Source of the DNA: Caulobacter vibrioides
GTDB taxonomy: Bacteria > Pseudomonadota > Alphaproteobacteria > Caulobacterales > Caulobacteraceae
Direction of reading: 5' to 3'
DNA length: 64,000 nt
Assembly: GCF_002858865.1 (NCBI RefSeq)
Contig: NZ_PJRR01000008.1
Coordinates: forward strand, 1 to 64,000
The notes under the pieces are model-generated. The model had not been told where the DNA came from, searched no databases, and saw nothing but the letters and a program-made list of their open reading frames with translations. Numbering within the stretch: the first letter of the stretch is position 1; each line of letters begins with the position of its first letter. Shown here one piece after another: positions 52,826 to 63,862 of the stretch. The position numbers and the translations under genes are program-made.

Positions 52826-54523
52826 TTAGCAACGTTGGCCGTAGACCAGCGGCCGGCACTTGCCGTCGATGTCGGCGGGCGGCGTCACGCCGGTGACCGC
52901 CGCGATCGTCGGCGCGATGTCCACCGTGTCCAGCGGCAGTACGCGCTCGTGCGGCGCAGCCCCCTTCCACCAGAACAGGATCGGCACCCGGCGGTCATAG
53001 TCCCAGGGGCTGCCGTGGGTGGACACATAGGTCGGGCCGGCGGTCGCCGGCACGCGATCGGGACGGAAGGCTACGACGATGTCGCCCACCCGGCCAGGAT
53101 AGACGCTGCGACGCAGGCGCTCGGCCAGCGACAGTTCCTCAGGCGAGGCGTCGGCGGGCGCGGGCTGCAGGGTGAGCAAGGCGTTTGAGTCGAAGGCGCC
53201 CGCCACAGCCGGATCGCCGATGATCAGCGGCAGAGCGGCGGCGGTGATGCGCGCGCGGTCGATGTCGGACGTCGCCTTGCCGTCAGGGCCGACGACATAG
53301 ATCTGGTCGAGCCCGCCTTCGGCGTTCAGCGGATCCCAGGACAGGCCCAACTGGGCGCGGACCTGGGCGTTCAGCTTGGCGATCCAGGGCTTGCCGATCA
53401 CCCGCTCGTAGTCGTAGCCCTCGCCATGCAGGCGTTCGGCCATGTCGGCGCCGCCGTGGTCGGCGCTCAGGGCGACCAGCACGCCGCCCTTCACCTTCTC
53501 CAGGCCCTTGAGAAAGGCGCCGAGGCGCTCGTCCAGGCGGGCGATCTGGTCGCACATCTCCGGGCCGCGCGTGCCATAGCGGTGGCCGATATAGTCGGTT
53601 GCCGAGAGGCTGATCGCGAGGACATCGACCTGCGGGCCGTCGCCCAGGCCGTAGGCCTCGCGCAGGGCGCTCGCCAGCTCCAAAGTCACCTGATCGGTAT
53701 ACGGGCTGGCGGCGAGATCGCGGCGCTTCTCAGCCTCGGTGGTCGCCGCCGGGATCGGCAGGGCCGCGCGCCACTTGCGGCCACCCGTCTCATAGTCGGC
53801 TTCCAGGGCCTTGCAGCGCTTGGCCGAGCCGCCGCCGGTCACCGCGTCCAAGGGGCTCCTGGCGTAGTCCCAGACGAACGGCTGCTTCTTCAAATCCGCC
53901 GCCAGCTTGGCGTTGAAGGCCGCGACGGGCTTGAGACGCGCCTCGGCGGTCTGGCCCGGGCGGACATAAGTCGTGAAGCCAAAGCCCGGCTGGTACCAGA
54001 ACTGCCCATCGGCCGCGTGGCCCGACATGGTGATCGCGCCGCGATCCTTACCCGAGACGCCGAACACGCGGCTGTTGGGCGAGACGGCCTTCAGCCAGTC
54101 GCCATAGGTCGTAGCCACCATGTTGGCCGGCGAAACCGCCCGGCCCTTGGGGTCATCGGCCAGGGTGACGCTGGGATCGGCCAGGCAATAGACGGTCTTG
54201 CCCGTCGTCTTGTCGTACCAGTCGTTGGCGCTGATGCCGGTCTTGTTGGGATGCTTGCCCGTCAGCAGGGTCGAGTGACCGGGGCAGGTCTCGGTGAAGG
54301 CGTGCGACTGATAGCCGTTCGGATAGACGATTCCAGCGCTCAGCTGCTTCAGCCCGCCGGTGAACTCAGGCCGGTGCTGGGCGTAGAGATTGGCGCTGAA
54401 CTGATCGATCGAGATGACGACCACCAGCTTGGGCGCGGGCTTGGTCGCAGTCGACTGGGCCTGGGCCGCGAAGCCGACAGACACGGCGGCGGCGATCACG
54501 CCGCAGGTAAGCATCTTCTTCAT
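52826..54523 (-). CDS. pafA: PafA-type alkaline phosphatase
   Basis: The 565-residue periplasmic enzyme belongs to the alkaline phosphatase superfamily. After the signal peptide (KKMLTCGVIAAAVSVGFAAQAQ) come the metal-binding Asp40 in VVVISIDQFS, the nucleophile Thr79 in TETCPGHSTLLTGKHP, Asn100 in SANDW, and a K-x-R motif (Lys159/Arg161 in GVSGKDRGAI). These match the nucleophile, Asn and Lys/Arg phosphate-binding residues of Elizabethkingia PafA. LSADHGGADMAER and YVSTHGSPWDYDRRVPILFW carry further Asp/His ligands. It hydrolyses phosphate monoesters. ATG 54523 is preferred because the upstream part has no signal peptide. Confidence 0.9.
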   Translation of the reverse strand: MKKMLTCGVIAAAVSVGFAAQAQSTATKPAPKLVVVISIDQFSANLYAQHRPEFTGGLKQLSAGIVYPNGYQSHAFTETCPGHSTLLTGKHPNKTGISANDWYDKTTGKTVYCLADPSVTLADDPKGRAVSPANMVATTYGDWLKAVSPNSRVFGVSGKDRGAITMSGHAADGQFWYQPGFGFTTYVRPGQTAEARLKPVAAFNAKLAADLKKQPFVWDYARSPLDAVTGGGSAKRCKALEADYETGGRKWRAALPIPAATTEAEKRRDLAASPYTDQVTLELASALREAYGLGDGPQVDVLAISLSATDYIGHRYGTRGPEMCDQIARLDERLGAFLKGLEKVKGGVLVALSADHGGADMAERLHGEGYDYERVIGKPWIAKLNAQVRAQLGLSWDPLNAEGGLDQIYVVGPDGKATSDIDRARITAAALPLIIGDPAVAGAFDSNALLTLQPAPADASPEELSLAERLRRSVYPGRVGDIVVAFRPDRVPATAGPTYVSTHGSPWDYDRRVPILFWWKGAAPHERVLPLDTVDIAPTIAAVTGVTPPADIDGKCRPLVYGQRC

Positions 54524-54605
54524 GGCCAGCGATGTCGCGCGAAGCCGCCTTTCGCGCAAGAACGGAAGCGTTTCACCGATGCAATATGGGCTGGGCGCCC
54601 GCTGC

Positions 54606-55970
54606 TCAGGCGGCCTTGCCGACCACCGCGTTCCGCCCCGAGGCCTTAGCCTGATAGACGCCTTCGTCAGCGCGCTTGAGCAGGGCTTCGGGCGTATCGC
54701 CCTCACCCGCCGTGGCCGAGACGCCGATCGAGATGGTGACGTTCAGCATTTCGCGGCCATGGGCGACCGTGAAGGGCGAGCCGGAGACATGCATCCGGAT
54801 CCGCTCAGCGATGCGCAGGGCGTCGGCCAGAGCGGTGTCAGGCATGATCACCACGAACTCTTCCCCGCCGTAGCGGCAAGGCAGATCGATGGCGCGGACG
54901 TTCGAGGCCAGACGCAAGGCGAACTCGCGCAGCACCTCGTCGCCGATATCGTGACCGAAGGTGTCGTTGATTTTCTTGAAGAAATCGATGTCGATCAGCA
55001 GGGCCGAGACCGGGTCGCCGCCCAGGGTCGCGCGCTTGACCAGCGAGTCGAGCTGACCGGTCATGTAGCGGCGATTGTGCAGGCCGGTCAGCTGGTCGGT
55101 GACGGCCAGCTCCAGCGAGTGATCCAGGTTGTTGCGCAGATAGTCGGTGTAGCGCTTGCGCTGGATCTGCGTCTTCACGCGCGCCGACAGTTCCTGCGGA
55201 TCGATCGGGCGCGACAGGATGTCGTTCACGCCGATCTCCAGCGCCTTGACCATGCGGCCACGATCATCGGGATCGACCATGGCCAGCACGGGCAGCTGGC
55301 GGGTGCGTTCCTCGGACCGCAGCGCGGCGGTGAAGCGCAGGCCATCGAAGTTCTTGGCCGCGGCGTTGACGATGACCAGGTCGACCGGACCGCCGGCGCT
55401 GATCTTGGCCTTCTCAGGGTCGCTCTCGATCACCGGGCGGTGTTCGACGCCTAGCTCGGCGGCGACGCGTTGAGCCTGGCGTTCGTTGTCGTCGACGATC
55501 AGCACCCGACCGCCCAGACCGTCCAGGCGCGCGGCGGCGCCGGCGATCACGCCCATGCGGCGGCCCGAGGCCTCGCGCTGACGCAGTTCGTCAATCACCA
55601 GCTTGAAGCGGGTCAGGCTGCGCACGCGGGCGAACAGCATGACATCGTCGATCGGCTTGGTGAGAAAGTCCGAAGCGCCTGATTCCAGGCCCTGGATGCG
55701 GTCGCCACGCCCGTCGAGCGCGGTGATCAACACGACGGGGATGTGGCGGGTAGTCGGATCGTCCTTCAGCTTACGGCAGACGGTGAAGCCGTCCATGCCG
55801 GGCATCATGACGTCCAGCAGAATGATGTCGGGCAGATCGCGCGCGGCCATGGCCAGGGCCGTCGGCCCGTCCATGGCGGTGGAAACCTCATAGTACTCGG
55901 CCGTCAGCTTGGCCTCGAGCAGGCGGACATTGGCCTCGATGTCGTCGACGACGAGGATCCGGGCGCTCAT
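54606..55970 (-). CDS. pleD: Diguanylate cyclase response regulator PleD
   Basis: The 454-residue protein has two receiver domains and a GGDEF domain, the exact layout and length of Caulobacter PleD. The first receiver ([21 protein letters not shown]) has the phosphoacceptor Asp53 in LLDVMMPG and a conserved TAL-x-x-x-K switch ([17 protein letters not shown]). The second ([14 protein letters not shown]) is an adaptor. The output domain has [17 protein letters not shown] and an RAID inhibitory site (R-x-x-D) just before it. It makes c-di-GMP at the stalked pole. Its ATG overlaps the divK stop (ATGA). Confidence 0.98.
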   Translation of the reverse strand: MSARILVVDDIEANVRLLEAKLTAEYYEVSTAMDGPTALAMAARDLPDIILLDVMMPGMDGFTVCRKLKDDPTTRHIPVVLITALDGRGDRIQGLESGASDFLTKPIDDVMLFARVRSLTRFKLVIDELRQREASGRRMGVIAGAAARLDGLGGRVLIVDDNERQAQRVAAELGVEHRPVIESDPEKAKISAGGPVDLVIVNAAAKNFDGLRFTAALRSEERTRQLPVLAMVDPDDRGRMVKALEIGVNDILSRPIDPQELSARVKTQIQRKRYTDYLRNNLDHSLELAVTDQLTGLHNRRYMTGQLDSLVKRATLGGDPVSALLIDIDFFKKINDTFGHDIGDEVLREFALRLASNVRAIDLPCRYGGEEFVVIMPDTALADALRIAERIRMHVSGSPFTVAHGREMLNVTISIGVSATAGEGDTPEALLKRADEGVYQAKASGRNAVVGKAA

Positions 55971-56344
55971 GCAGGCTGCCTTTCCAGCAGACGCTTGATG
56001 GTCTCGAGGAAGTGCACGACCGAGATCGGCTTGGAGATATAGGCCTCGCAACCGCCCTCGCGGATGCGCTCCTCATCCCCCTTCATGGCGAAAGCGGTCA
56101 CCGCCACCACAGGAATGTGGGCCAGATCGTCGTCTTCCTTCAGCCACTTGGTGACCTCCAGACCCGAGATTTCGGGCAGCTGGATGTCCATCAGAATCAG
56201 GTCTGGCTTGTTTTCGCGGGCAATGGACAGCGCCGACAGACCCTCACGGGTCTGCAGGGTCTCGTAACCCTGGGCTTCGAGCAGATCATGAAAGAGCTTC
56301 ATGTTCAGCTCGTTATCCTCCACGATGAGGACCTTCTTCGTCAT
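55967..56344 (-). CDS. divK: Single-domain response regulator DivK
   Basis: The 125-residue receiver domain protein starts [27 protein letters not shown], with the phosphoacceptor Asp53 in [13 protein letters not shown], Thr in [15 protein letters not shown] and Lys in [10 protein letters not shown]. It is the essential cell-cycle regulator that acts with DivJ, PleC and DivL to control CtrA. The size and sequence fit DivK from ATG 56342-56344 (an ATG five codons upstream is less likely). It is the first gene of the divK-pleD operon. Confidence 0.98.
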   Translation of the reverse strand: MTKKVLIVEDNELNMKLFHDLLEAQGYETLQTREGLSALSIARENKPDLILMDIQLPEISGLEVTKWLKEDDDLAHIPVVAVTAFAMKGDEERIREGGCEAYISKPISVVHFLETIKRLLERQPA

Positions 56345-56422
56345 CCTTACCCCGACCATGCGGTCACGTGGCGACGCCTAGGGATTCGCGCCGTCTTCCA
56401 GAACCTGATCGCACGGATATCC

Positions 56423-56437
56423 TTAAGCCCGCGCTAA
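56423..56437 (-). promoter_or_regulatory. CtrA-box-like sequence in the divK upstream region
   Basis: TTAA-GCCCGCG-CTAA; on the minus strand this reads TTAG-N7-TTAA, close to the CtrA consensus TTAA-N7-TTAA. It sits about 80-95 bases upstream of the divK start, and a CcrM site GATTC (56384-56388) is nearby. CtrA control of divK is known in C. crescentus; the exact site here is inference. Confidence 0.45.
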
Positions 56438-56465
56438 TCGCGTTCAGCCCTAACGATCCGAGCTC

Positions 56466-57113
56466 ATGGAACCGCGTTACTCCGACCTTCAGGCCTGCGT
56501 TATCTCACCCACCGCGCCTTTGGTCATCGTCGACGTCGACGAGGTCCTGGCGCAGTTCATGCGCGGGTTTGGCGCCTTCGTCGCCCGTCACGGCTTCGAG
56601 CTGCGCGTCGACCGCTTCGCCCTGTTCCAGAACATCTATCGGCCAGGGGAAAGCCAGCACCTGGACATGATCGCCGGCAAGGCCCTGTTCGACGATTTCT
56701 TCCGCGACGGGGCGGATGATCTGGACCCCGCGCACGGGGCGGCCGACGCCCTGGCCGACCTGTCGACCCGCGCCGAGGTGGTGATCCTGACCAACGCGCC
56801 CGAACACGGCCGCCTGGCGCGGGCCCGCTGGTTGAAGACCCACGGCTTGGACTATCCCCTGATCATCAACAGCGGACCCAAGGGCCCGCCCGCCGCTGAT
56901 CTGGCGGCGCGCACGTCGGGTCCGGTCGTCTTCATCGACGACCTTTTGCCGCAGCTCGAATCGGTGGCGGAGAGGGCGCCCCAGATCGGACGCTTCCAGA
57001 TGGTCAGCGATGAGCGCCTGCGCCCCTTCGCCCCGTCCGCGCCCGATCGTCATGCCCGTATCGATGAATGGCCGACCCTGAAGGTCGCCATCGAGGAGCG
57101 CCTTTTCCCATGA
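56466..57113 (+). CDS. HAD-superfamily-like hydrolase
   Basis: The 215-residue protein has the HAD motif I as VIVDVDEVLAQFM (Asp23, Asp25), motif II as VILTNAPEHGR (Thr/Ser region) and a late acidic motif VVFIDDLLPQLESV. It ends DEWPTLKVAIEERLFP. The substrate is not evident. It starts 121 bases from divK in the opposite direction, and its stop overlaps the ROK gene start (ATGA), suggesting a small metabolic operon. Confidence 0.8.
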   Translation: MEPRYSDLQACVISPTAPLVIVDVDEVLAQFMRGFGAFVARHGFELRVDRFALFQNIYRPGESQHLDMIAGKALFDDFFRDGADDLDPAHGAADALADLSTRAEVVILTNAPEHGRLARARWLKTHGLDYPLIINSGPKGPPAADLAARTSGPVVFIDDLLPQLESVAERAPQIGRFQMVSDERLRPFAPSAPDRHARIDEWPTLKVAIEERLFP

Positions 57114-58000
57114 TCCGTTTCGGCGTCGACTTTGGTGGCACCAAGATCGAGGTCGCCGCGCTGAACGCGGCCGGCGACTTTGTGGCGCGTGTGCGCAAGC
57201 CCAATCCCGGCAATTACGACGAAGCGCTTGAGGTCGTGGCCGCGCTGGTCGCGGACGCAGAGTCGATGGCCGGCGGCAGCTGCGCGCGGTTGGGTCTGGG
57301 CATTCCGGGTTCGATCTCGCCCCGCACCGGCCTGATCCGCAACGCCAACAGCACCTATCTGAACGGCCGCCCGTTCGGCGAGGACCTGGAGACGCGCCTG
57401 GCGCGTCCGGTGCGGATCGCCAACGACGCCAACTGCCTGGCTCTGTCCGAAGCCGCCGACGGCGCGGGCGCGGGCGCCTCCGTCGTCTTCGCCGCCATCG
57501 TCGGCACCGGCTGCGGCGGCGGAGTCGTGGTCGACGGCAAGATCATCAACGGCCACAACGGGATCGGCGGCGAGTGGGGTCACGCCCCCCTGCCCTGGCC
57601 CAAGCCCGAGGAGTATCCGGGTCCGGACTGCTGGTGCGGCCGCAAGGGCTGCCTGGAGACCTGGATCGCCGGCCCCGCCTTCGCCCGCGACGCCGGCTTC
57701 GCCAACGGACAGGCGGCGATGCAGGCGATCGGCGAAGGCGACGTGAAGGCCAGCGCGGCGCTGGATCGCTATGTCGACCGCCTGGCCCGCTCCCTGGCCG
57801 TGGTCTGCGATCTGATCGACCCCGACGTCATCGTCTTGGGCGGCGGCATGTCGAACGTCGACGCCCTCTACGAGCGCCTGCCCGCCGCCATCGCGCCGCA
57901 CGTGTTCTCCGACATCTTCGAGACCCCGGTGCGCAAGGCTGTGCACGGCGACAGCTCGGGCGTGCGCGGCGCCGTCTGGCTCTGGCCGCCGGAGGTCTAG
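57110..58000 (+). CDS. ROK-family sugar kinase
   Basis: The 296-residue protein has the phosphate motif FGVDFGGTKIE, the catalytic Asp106 in IANDANCLALSEA, ATP-binding GTGCGGGVVVDG, and the ROK zinc/signature segment GEWGHAPL plus CWCGRKGCLETW (His158, Cys174, Cys176, Cys181). Length and motifs fit hexose kinases such as fructokinase or N-acetylglucosamine kinase; the sugar is not determined. I start at ATG 57110, overlapping the HAD gene stop. dinB follows after 8 bases. Confidence 0.92.
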   Translation: MIRFGVDFGGTKIEVAALNAAGDFVARVRKPNPGNYDEALEVVAALVADAESMAGGSCARLGLGIPGSISPRTGLIRNANSTYLNGRPFGEDLETRLARPVRIANDANCLALSEAADGAGAGASVVFAAIVGTGCGGGVVVDGKIINGHNGIGGEWGHAPLPWPKPEEYPGPDCWCGRKGCLETWIAGPAFARDAGFANGQAAMQAIGEGDVKASAALDRYVDRLARSLAVVCDLIDPDVIVLGGGMSNVDALYERLPAAIAPHVFSDIFETPVRKAVHGDSSGVRGAVWLWPPEV

Positions 58001-58008
58001 CCGCCACC

Positions 58009-59265
58009 ATGAAGTCCCTGTGCCGCGACTGCGGGTGGACCGGCGCGACCAAGGTCGCGCGGTGTCCCGCCTGCGCCTCGCCGCGCACAGTGTTCCATGA
58101 AGAGCTGGGGACGCTCTCCATCGCCCATATGGACTGCGACGCCTTCTACGCCTCGGTGGAGAAGCGCGACGACCCGTCCCTGCGCGACCTGCCGGTGATC
58201 ATCGGCGGCGGCAAGCGGGGGGTGGTCACCACGGCCTGCTACATCGCGAGGATGAGCGGCGCCAAGTCGGCGATGCCGATGTTCAAGGCGCTGAAGCTGT
58301 GCCCCGACGCCGTGGTCATCAAGCCCAACTTCGCCAAATACAAGGAAGAGAGCCGGCGCATCCATGAGAAGCTCGACAGGCTCACCCCGCTGATCCAGCC
58401 GCTGAGCCTGGATGAGGCGTGGATCGACCTGACGGGCACCGAGCGCCTGCATGGCGCAACCCCCGCCCAGATGCTGGCCAGACTGCAGGCCGAGATCGAG
58501 CGCGATATCGGCCTGACCGTTTCGGTGGGCCTGGCCCCCAACAAGTTCCTGGCCAAGATCGCCTCGGAGCTGGACAAGCCGCGCGGCTTTTCGGCCATCG
58601 GCGCGGCCGAGGCGCAGGCTTTTCTCGCCAACAAACCGGTCAGCATCCTGCCGGGCGTGGGACCGGCCACCGTCGCCTCCCTGGCCGAGATCGGCCTGCG
58701 CACCGTGGGCGACATCGCCGCCGCCGACCTGAAGCTGCTGGCCAATCGCCTGGGCTCGGGCGGCATGCGGCTGCACCGGCTGGCCCACGGCCAGGACAGC
58801 CGCATCGTCGATCCCGACCAGGCCCGCAAGACGATCAGCGCCGAGACCACCTTCAACGACGACCTGCACAAGCGCGAGGACCTAGAGGACGAACTCTGGC
58901 CGCTCTGCGAAAAAGTCGCCAAGCAGGCCCGCCAGGAAGGCGTCGCCGGCCGCGTGGCGACGTTGAAGCTGCGCACCCCCGACTTCAAGATCCATACCCG
59001 CCGCCGCACCCTGGCGGTGCCGACCCAGACGGCTCGCACCCTGTTCCAGGTGGCCCGCGAGCTCCTGTCCGCCGAACCGCGCGGTCTTGCCTACCGCCTG
59101 ATCGGCGCGGGGCTGACCGAGTTCGTCGACGCCGACACCGCGGGCGCTGACATGTTCGCCGACGAAGAGCGCCGGGCCCTGAAGAGCGAAACCGCCATCG
59201 ACGCCCTGCGCGGCAAGTTCGGCGCCGCTGCGGTGGTCACCGGTCGCGCGCTCAAGGGGCGGTGA
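58009..59265 (+). CDS. dinB: DNA polymerase IV with N-terminal zinc ribbon
   Basis: The 418-residue Y-family polymerase bypasses DNA lesions. Its catalytic acids are in AHMDCDAFYASVE (Asp42, Asp44) and LSLDEAWIDL (Asp135, Glu136). LPGVGPATVASLAEIG is the helix-hairpin-helix, and the C-terminal little-finger domain follows. Unusually, residues 1-33 (CRDCGWTGATKVARCPAC, Cys5, Cys8, Cys19, Cys22) form a zinc-ribbon-like extension not found in the classical E. coli enzyme. The ATG at 58009 is 8 bases after the ROK gene, and the extension is part of the same frame, so it is not a start error. Confidence 0.93.
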   Translation: MKSLCRDCGWTGATKVARCPACASPRTVFHEELGTLSIAHMDCDAFYASVEKRDDPSLRDLPVIIGGGKRGVVTTACYIARMSGAKSAMPMFKALKLCPDAVVIKPNFAKYKEESRRIHEKLDRLTPLIQPLSLDEAWIDLTGTERLHGATPAQMLARLQAEIERDIGLTVSVGLAPNKFLAKIASELDKPRGFSAIGAAEAQAFLANKPVSILPGVGPATVASLAEIGLRTVGDIAAADLKLLANRLGSGGMRLHRLAHGQDSRIVDPDQARKTISAETTFNDDLHKREDLEDELWPLCEKVAKQARQEGVAGRVATLKLRTPDFKIHTRRRTLAVPTQTARTLFQVARELLSAEPRGLAYRLIGAGLTEFVDADTAGADMFADEERRALKSETAIDALRGKFGAAAVVTGRALKGR

Positions 59266-59482
59266 CGTCCAGCCTTGCACGAGGCGACCTTGAGCCCCAT
59301 TTCGACGCTTCACCCTCGGAACCGTTCGCGCGCGGCCTTCGCTCTCCCAAACGTGAAGCCGAAAACCGAGGCGCCCCTGTGCTAAAGCGGCGCAGCGGTG
59401 CTTCGGGCTCTTCCAAAGCCGCCGCGTTTCCATATCTAATTCAGGCAGGCGGGTGATTTGCCCGCCGGGAGAGAACAAGTCG
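59266..59482. other. Interval between dinB and clpS
   Basis: About 217 bases without a gene. The clpS ribosome binding site (GGGAGAGA, about 59467-59474) and an A+T-richer patch (CATATCTAATTC, near 59433-59444) that could hold a promoter element are present. No terminator for dinB was recognised. Confidence 0.45.
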
Positions 59483-59812
59483 ATGGCCGAGCGGAAGCAA
59501 GGCGGACAAGGCAACGGCGTTGGGTCGTCGGTCGTCACGGAAGTGAAGCCGAAGACGCAAAAGCCTTCGCTCTATCGAGTTCTGATTCTCAACGACGACT
59601 ACACACCGATGGAGTTCGTCGTCTACGTGCTCGAGCGGTTCTTTAACAAGTCGCGTGAAGACGCTACTCGCATCATGCTGCACGTTCACCAGAACGGTGT
59701 CGGTGTCTGCGGTGTCTACACTTACGAAGTCGCAGAAACCAAGGTCGCGCAAGTCATCGACTCGGCGCGACGTCATCAGCACCCCCTGCAGTGCACCATG
59801 GAAAAGGACTGA
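59483..59812 (+). CDS. clpS: ATP-dependent Clp protease adaptor ClpS
   Basis: The 109-residue adaptor has an unstructured N-terminal arm (about 35 residues, needed for substrate transfer) and the folded core [26 protein letters not shown], with the conserved N-degron pocket residues N-D-D-x-T-x-M, then [28 protein letters not shown]. It delivers N-end-rule substrates to ClpA. The ATG 59483 lies behind GGGAGAGA. clpA follows after 13 bases. Confidence 0.97.
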   Translation: MAERKQGGQGNGVGSSVVTEVKPKTQKPSLYRVLILNDDYTPMEFVVYVLERFFNKSREDATRIMLHVHQNGVGVCGVYTYEVAETKVAQVIDSARRHQHPLQCTMEKD

Positions 59813-59825
59813 GGAGCCTCCCCCG

Positions 59826-62156
<2,331 letters not shown>

Positions 62157-62183
62157 GCCGACTGTCAGCCCTCAAGCGAAAGA

Positions 62184-62207
62184 CCCGGAGCGATCCGGGC
62201 CTTTTTG
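62184..62207 (+). terminator. Rho-independent terminator after clpA
   Basis: CCCGGA-GCGA-TCCGGG (62184-62199) followed by CCTTTTT. It ends the clpS-clpA transcript. Confidence 0.85.
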
Positions 62208-62264
62208 CTGTTCGCTCGCTGGAAAATTGTGGACGAAACGAGAACAAACGGCTAGCGTGTGGTC

Positions 62265-62627
62265 ATGACCACGATCGGCTTCGACACGCTCAGCGCCTCC
62301 AAACGGCTTCGTGACGCCGGCATGGACCAGCCCGTGGCGGAGGCCATTGTCGAACTGGTGCAGCAGACGACCATGCTTCCCGACATCAGCGACCTGGCGA
62401 CCAAGAGCGAACTCGCCGCAACGCGCGCCGATCTCCAGACGACCAAGGCCGAGCTTAAGGCCGACCTGAAAAACGAGATCGCTCTGGTCAGGGCCGACAT
62501 GGCCTTGATGGAAAGCCGCCTGCGCGTCGATCTCAGTGAAAAGATCCGCCTTCAGGGCTGGGCGATCCTGGGCGGCGTGGCGGTGCTGATGACCATCTCC
62601 ACCGCCCTGATCAAGCTGACCCCTTAG
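62265..62627 (+). CDS. Coiled-coil membrane protein (DUF1640-like)
   Basis: The 120-residue protein has an N-terminal domain (GFDTLSASKRLRDAGMDQPVAEAIVELVQQ), a heptad-rich coiled coil (about residues 45-95: DLATKSELAATRADLQTTKAELKADLKNEIALVRADMALMESRLRVDLSEK) and a C-terminal membrane helix (GWAILGGVAVLMTISTALIKL). This organisation is that of DUF1640/CCDC90-type proteins. ATG 62265 is preferred over GTG 62259. Function unknown. Confidence 0.8.
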   Translation: MTTIGFDTLSASKRLRDAGMDQPVAEAIVELVQQTTMLPDISDLATKSELAATRADLQTTKAELKADLKNEIALVRADMALMESRLRVDLSEKIRLQGWAILGGVAVLMTISTALIKLTP

Positions 62628-62673
62628 AGCCTGCCTGGTTTAGATGGAACCATCTAAACCAGATAAACAGGCT
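62628..62673. repeat. TTTAGATGG palindrome, second copy
   Basis: AGCCTG (62628-62633) and CAGGCT (62668-62673) enclose arms CTGGTTTAGATGG (62635-62647) and CCATCTAAACCAG (62650-62662) around AA. It matches the copy at 50822-50871 in the core and in the TAAACAGGCT end, with paired base changes in the stem. It lies between convergent genes. Confidence 0.85.
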
Positions 62674-62679
62674 ATAAAG

Positions 62680-63120
62680 TCAAACACTTAGCGCCGCGCT
62701 GATCTTGTCCGCCAGGGCTTTCAACTCGGCGACATCGGCCATGCCGCCTTCGCCGTGACGCCCAAGCGCCTCGCCCTCGTAACGGGGGATGACGTGGAAG
62801 TGCAGGTGAAAGATCGTCTGGCCGGCCGGCGCGCCGTTGAACTGGGTGACGACCACGCCGTCGGGCTTCAGAGCGGCGACCACCGCCTTGGACAGCGTCT
62901 GGGTCGCGGCGATCAGGTCGGCCAGCACATCGGGCTCGACCTCGAGAAGGTTACGCGCCTGGCTGACCTTGGAGATCACCAGGGCGTGGCCGCGCGACTG
63001 GGGGAAGACGTCCATGAAGGCCAGGACCTTGTCGTCCTCGAACACCTTCACGCTGGGGATCTCGCCCCGGATGATCTTGGCGAAGATGTTGCCCGTGTCG
63101 TAGCGTCCGTCGAGGCTCAT
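62680..63120 (-). CDS. HIT-family nucleotide-binding protein
   Basis: The 146-residue protein is a histidine-triad hydrolase/transferase. It has NIFAKIIRGEIPSVKVFEDDKVLAFMDVFPQSRGHALVISK at the N terminus and the triad HLHFHV (His105, His107, His109) in GQTIFHLHFHVIPRYEGEALG. The family hydrolyses AMP conjugates such as adenosine phosphoramidates. The ATG at 63118-63120 follows GGGAGACGG. It is divergent from the next plus-strand gene by 53 bases. Confidence 0.93.
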   Translation of the reverse strand: MSLDGRYDTGNIFAKIIRGEIPSVKVFEDDKVLAFMDVFPQSRGHALVISKVSQARNLLEVEPDVLADLIAATQTLSKAVVAALKPDGVVVTQFNGAPAGQTIFHLHFHVIPRYEGEALGRHGEGGMADVAELKALADKISAALSV

Positions 63121-63173
63121 GACCGTCTCCCTGTGCGGAACGGTGGTAGCAAACGCCAGGGGGCGCGCAAACC

Positions 63174-63755
63174 ATGGACAGCAAGCCCCAGGGCCTGACC
63201 GAGCAGCAGCGGAAATGGTTCACCTCGGTTCGCGCCAATCTGGAGCGCGAAACCGGCAAGACCCTGGAGCAATGGGTCGAGATCGTCCGCCGCGAATGCA
63301 AAGAAACCAAGCCCAAGGCCCGCACCGACTGGCTGAAGGCCACCTACGGGATCGGCCAGAACCGCGCGGCGACGATCTTCGGCGTAGCCTTCCCGGCCGA
63401 AATGGGGTGGGACGACGCGGACGGCCTGCGTGCGGCGCTGTGGACCGATCCGGCCTCGACGGCTGTCCTGGCCGCCCTGGAGGCGGCGATCGCCGACCTG
63501 CCCGACGTCGTCACCGGTCAGCGCAAGGCCTTCACCGCCTGGTCGCGCAAGAGCCAGTTCGCCGCCGCCAAGCCGCTCAAGGGCGGCGGCGTCGCGCTGG
63601 GCCTCGCGCTGACGCCGGACACCTCCCCGCGCCTCGCCGAACCCCGCAATGAAGGATGGTCCGAACGCCTCAAGGCCAAGTGCGTACTGGCCTCGGCGGG
63701 CGATGTCGATGCTGAGCTGGCGTCGCTGCTTAAGGCGGCTTGGGAACGGTCGTAG
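63174..63755 (+). CDS. DUF4287/DUF5655-like protein
   Basis: The 193-residue protein has an N-terminal helical domain (TEQQRKWFTSVRANLERETGKTLEQWVEIVRRECKETKPKARTDWLKATYGIGQNRAATIF), matching DUF4287, and a C-terminal alpha/beta domain (FTAWSRKSQFAAAKPLKGGGVALGLALTPD) resembling DUF5655. The two commonly occur together. No biochemical function is known. The start ATG at 63174 follows the promoter region shared with the divergent HIT gene. Confidence 0.78.
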   Translation: MDSKPQGLTEQQRKWFTSVRANLERETGKTLEQWVEIVRRECKETKPKARTDWLKATYGIGQNRAATIFGVAFPAEMGWDDADGLRAALWTDPASTAVLAALEAAIADLPDVVTGQRKAFTAWSRKSQFAAAKPLKGGGVALGLALTPDTSPRLAEPRNEGWSERLKAKCVLASAGDVDAELASLLKAAWERS

Positions 63756-63862
63756 AATCCCTCCCCCCTTCCCCATCAAGGGAAAGGAAGCACAGCCCTC
63801 CGGAGGATTTGCACTGTCCCTCCCTTGACTTCCGTAGCGAAAGAAAACGAACACTGTCGGCA

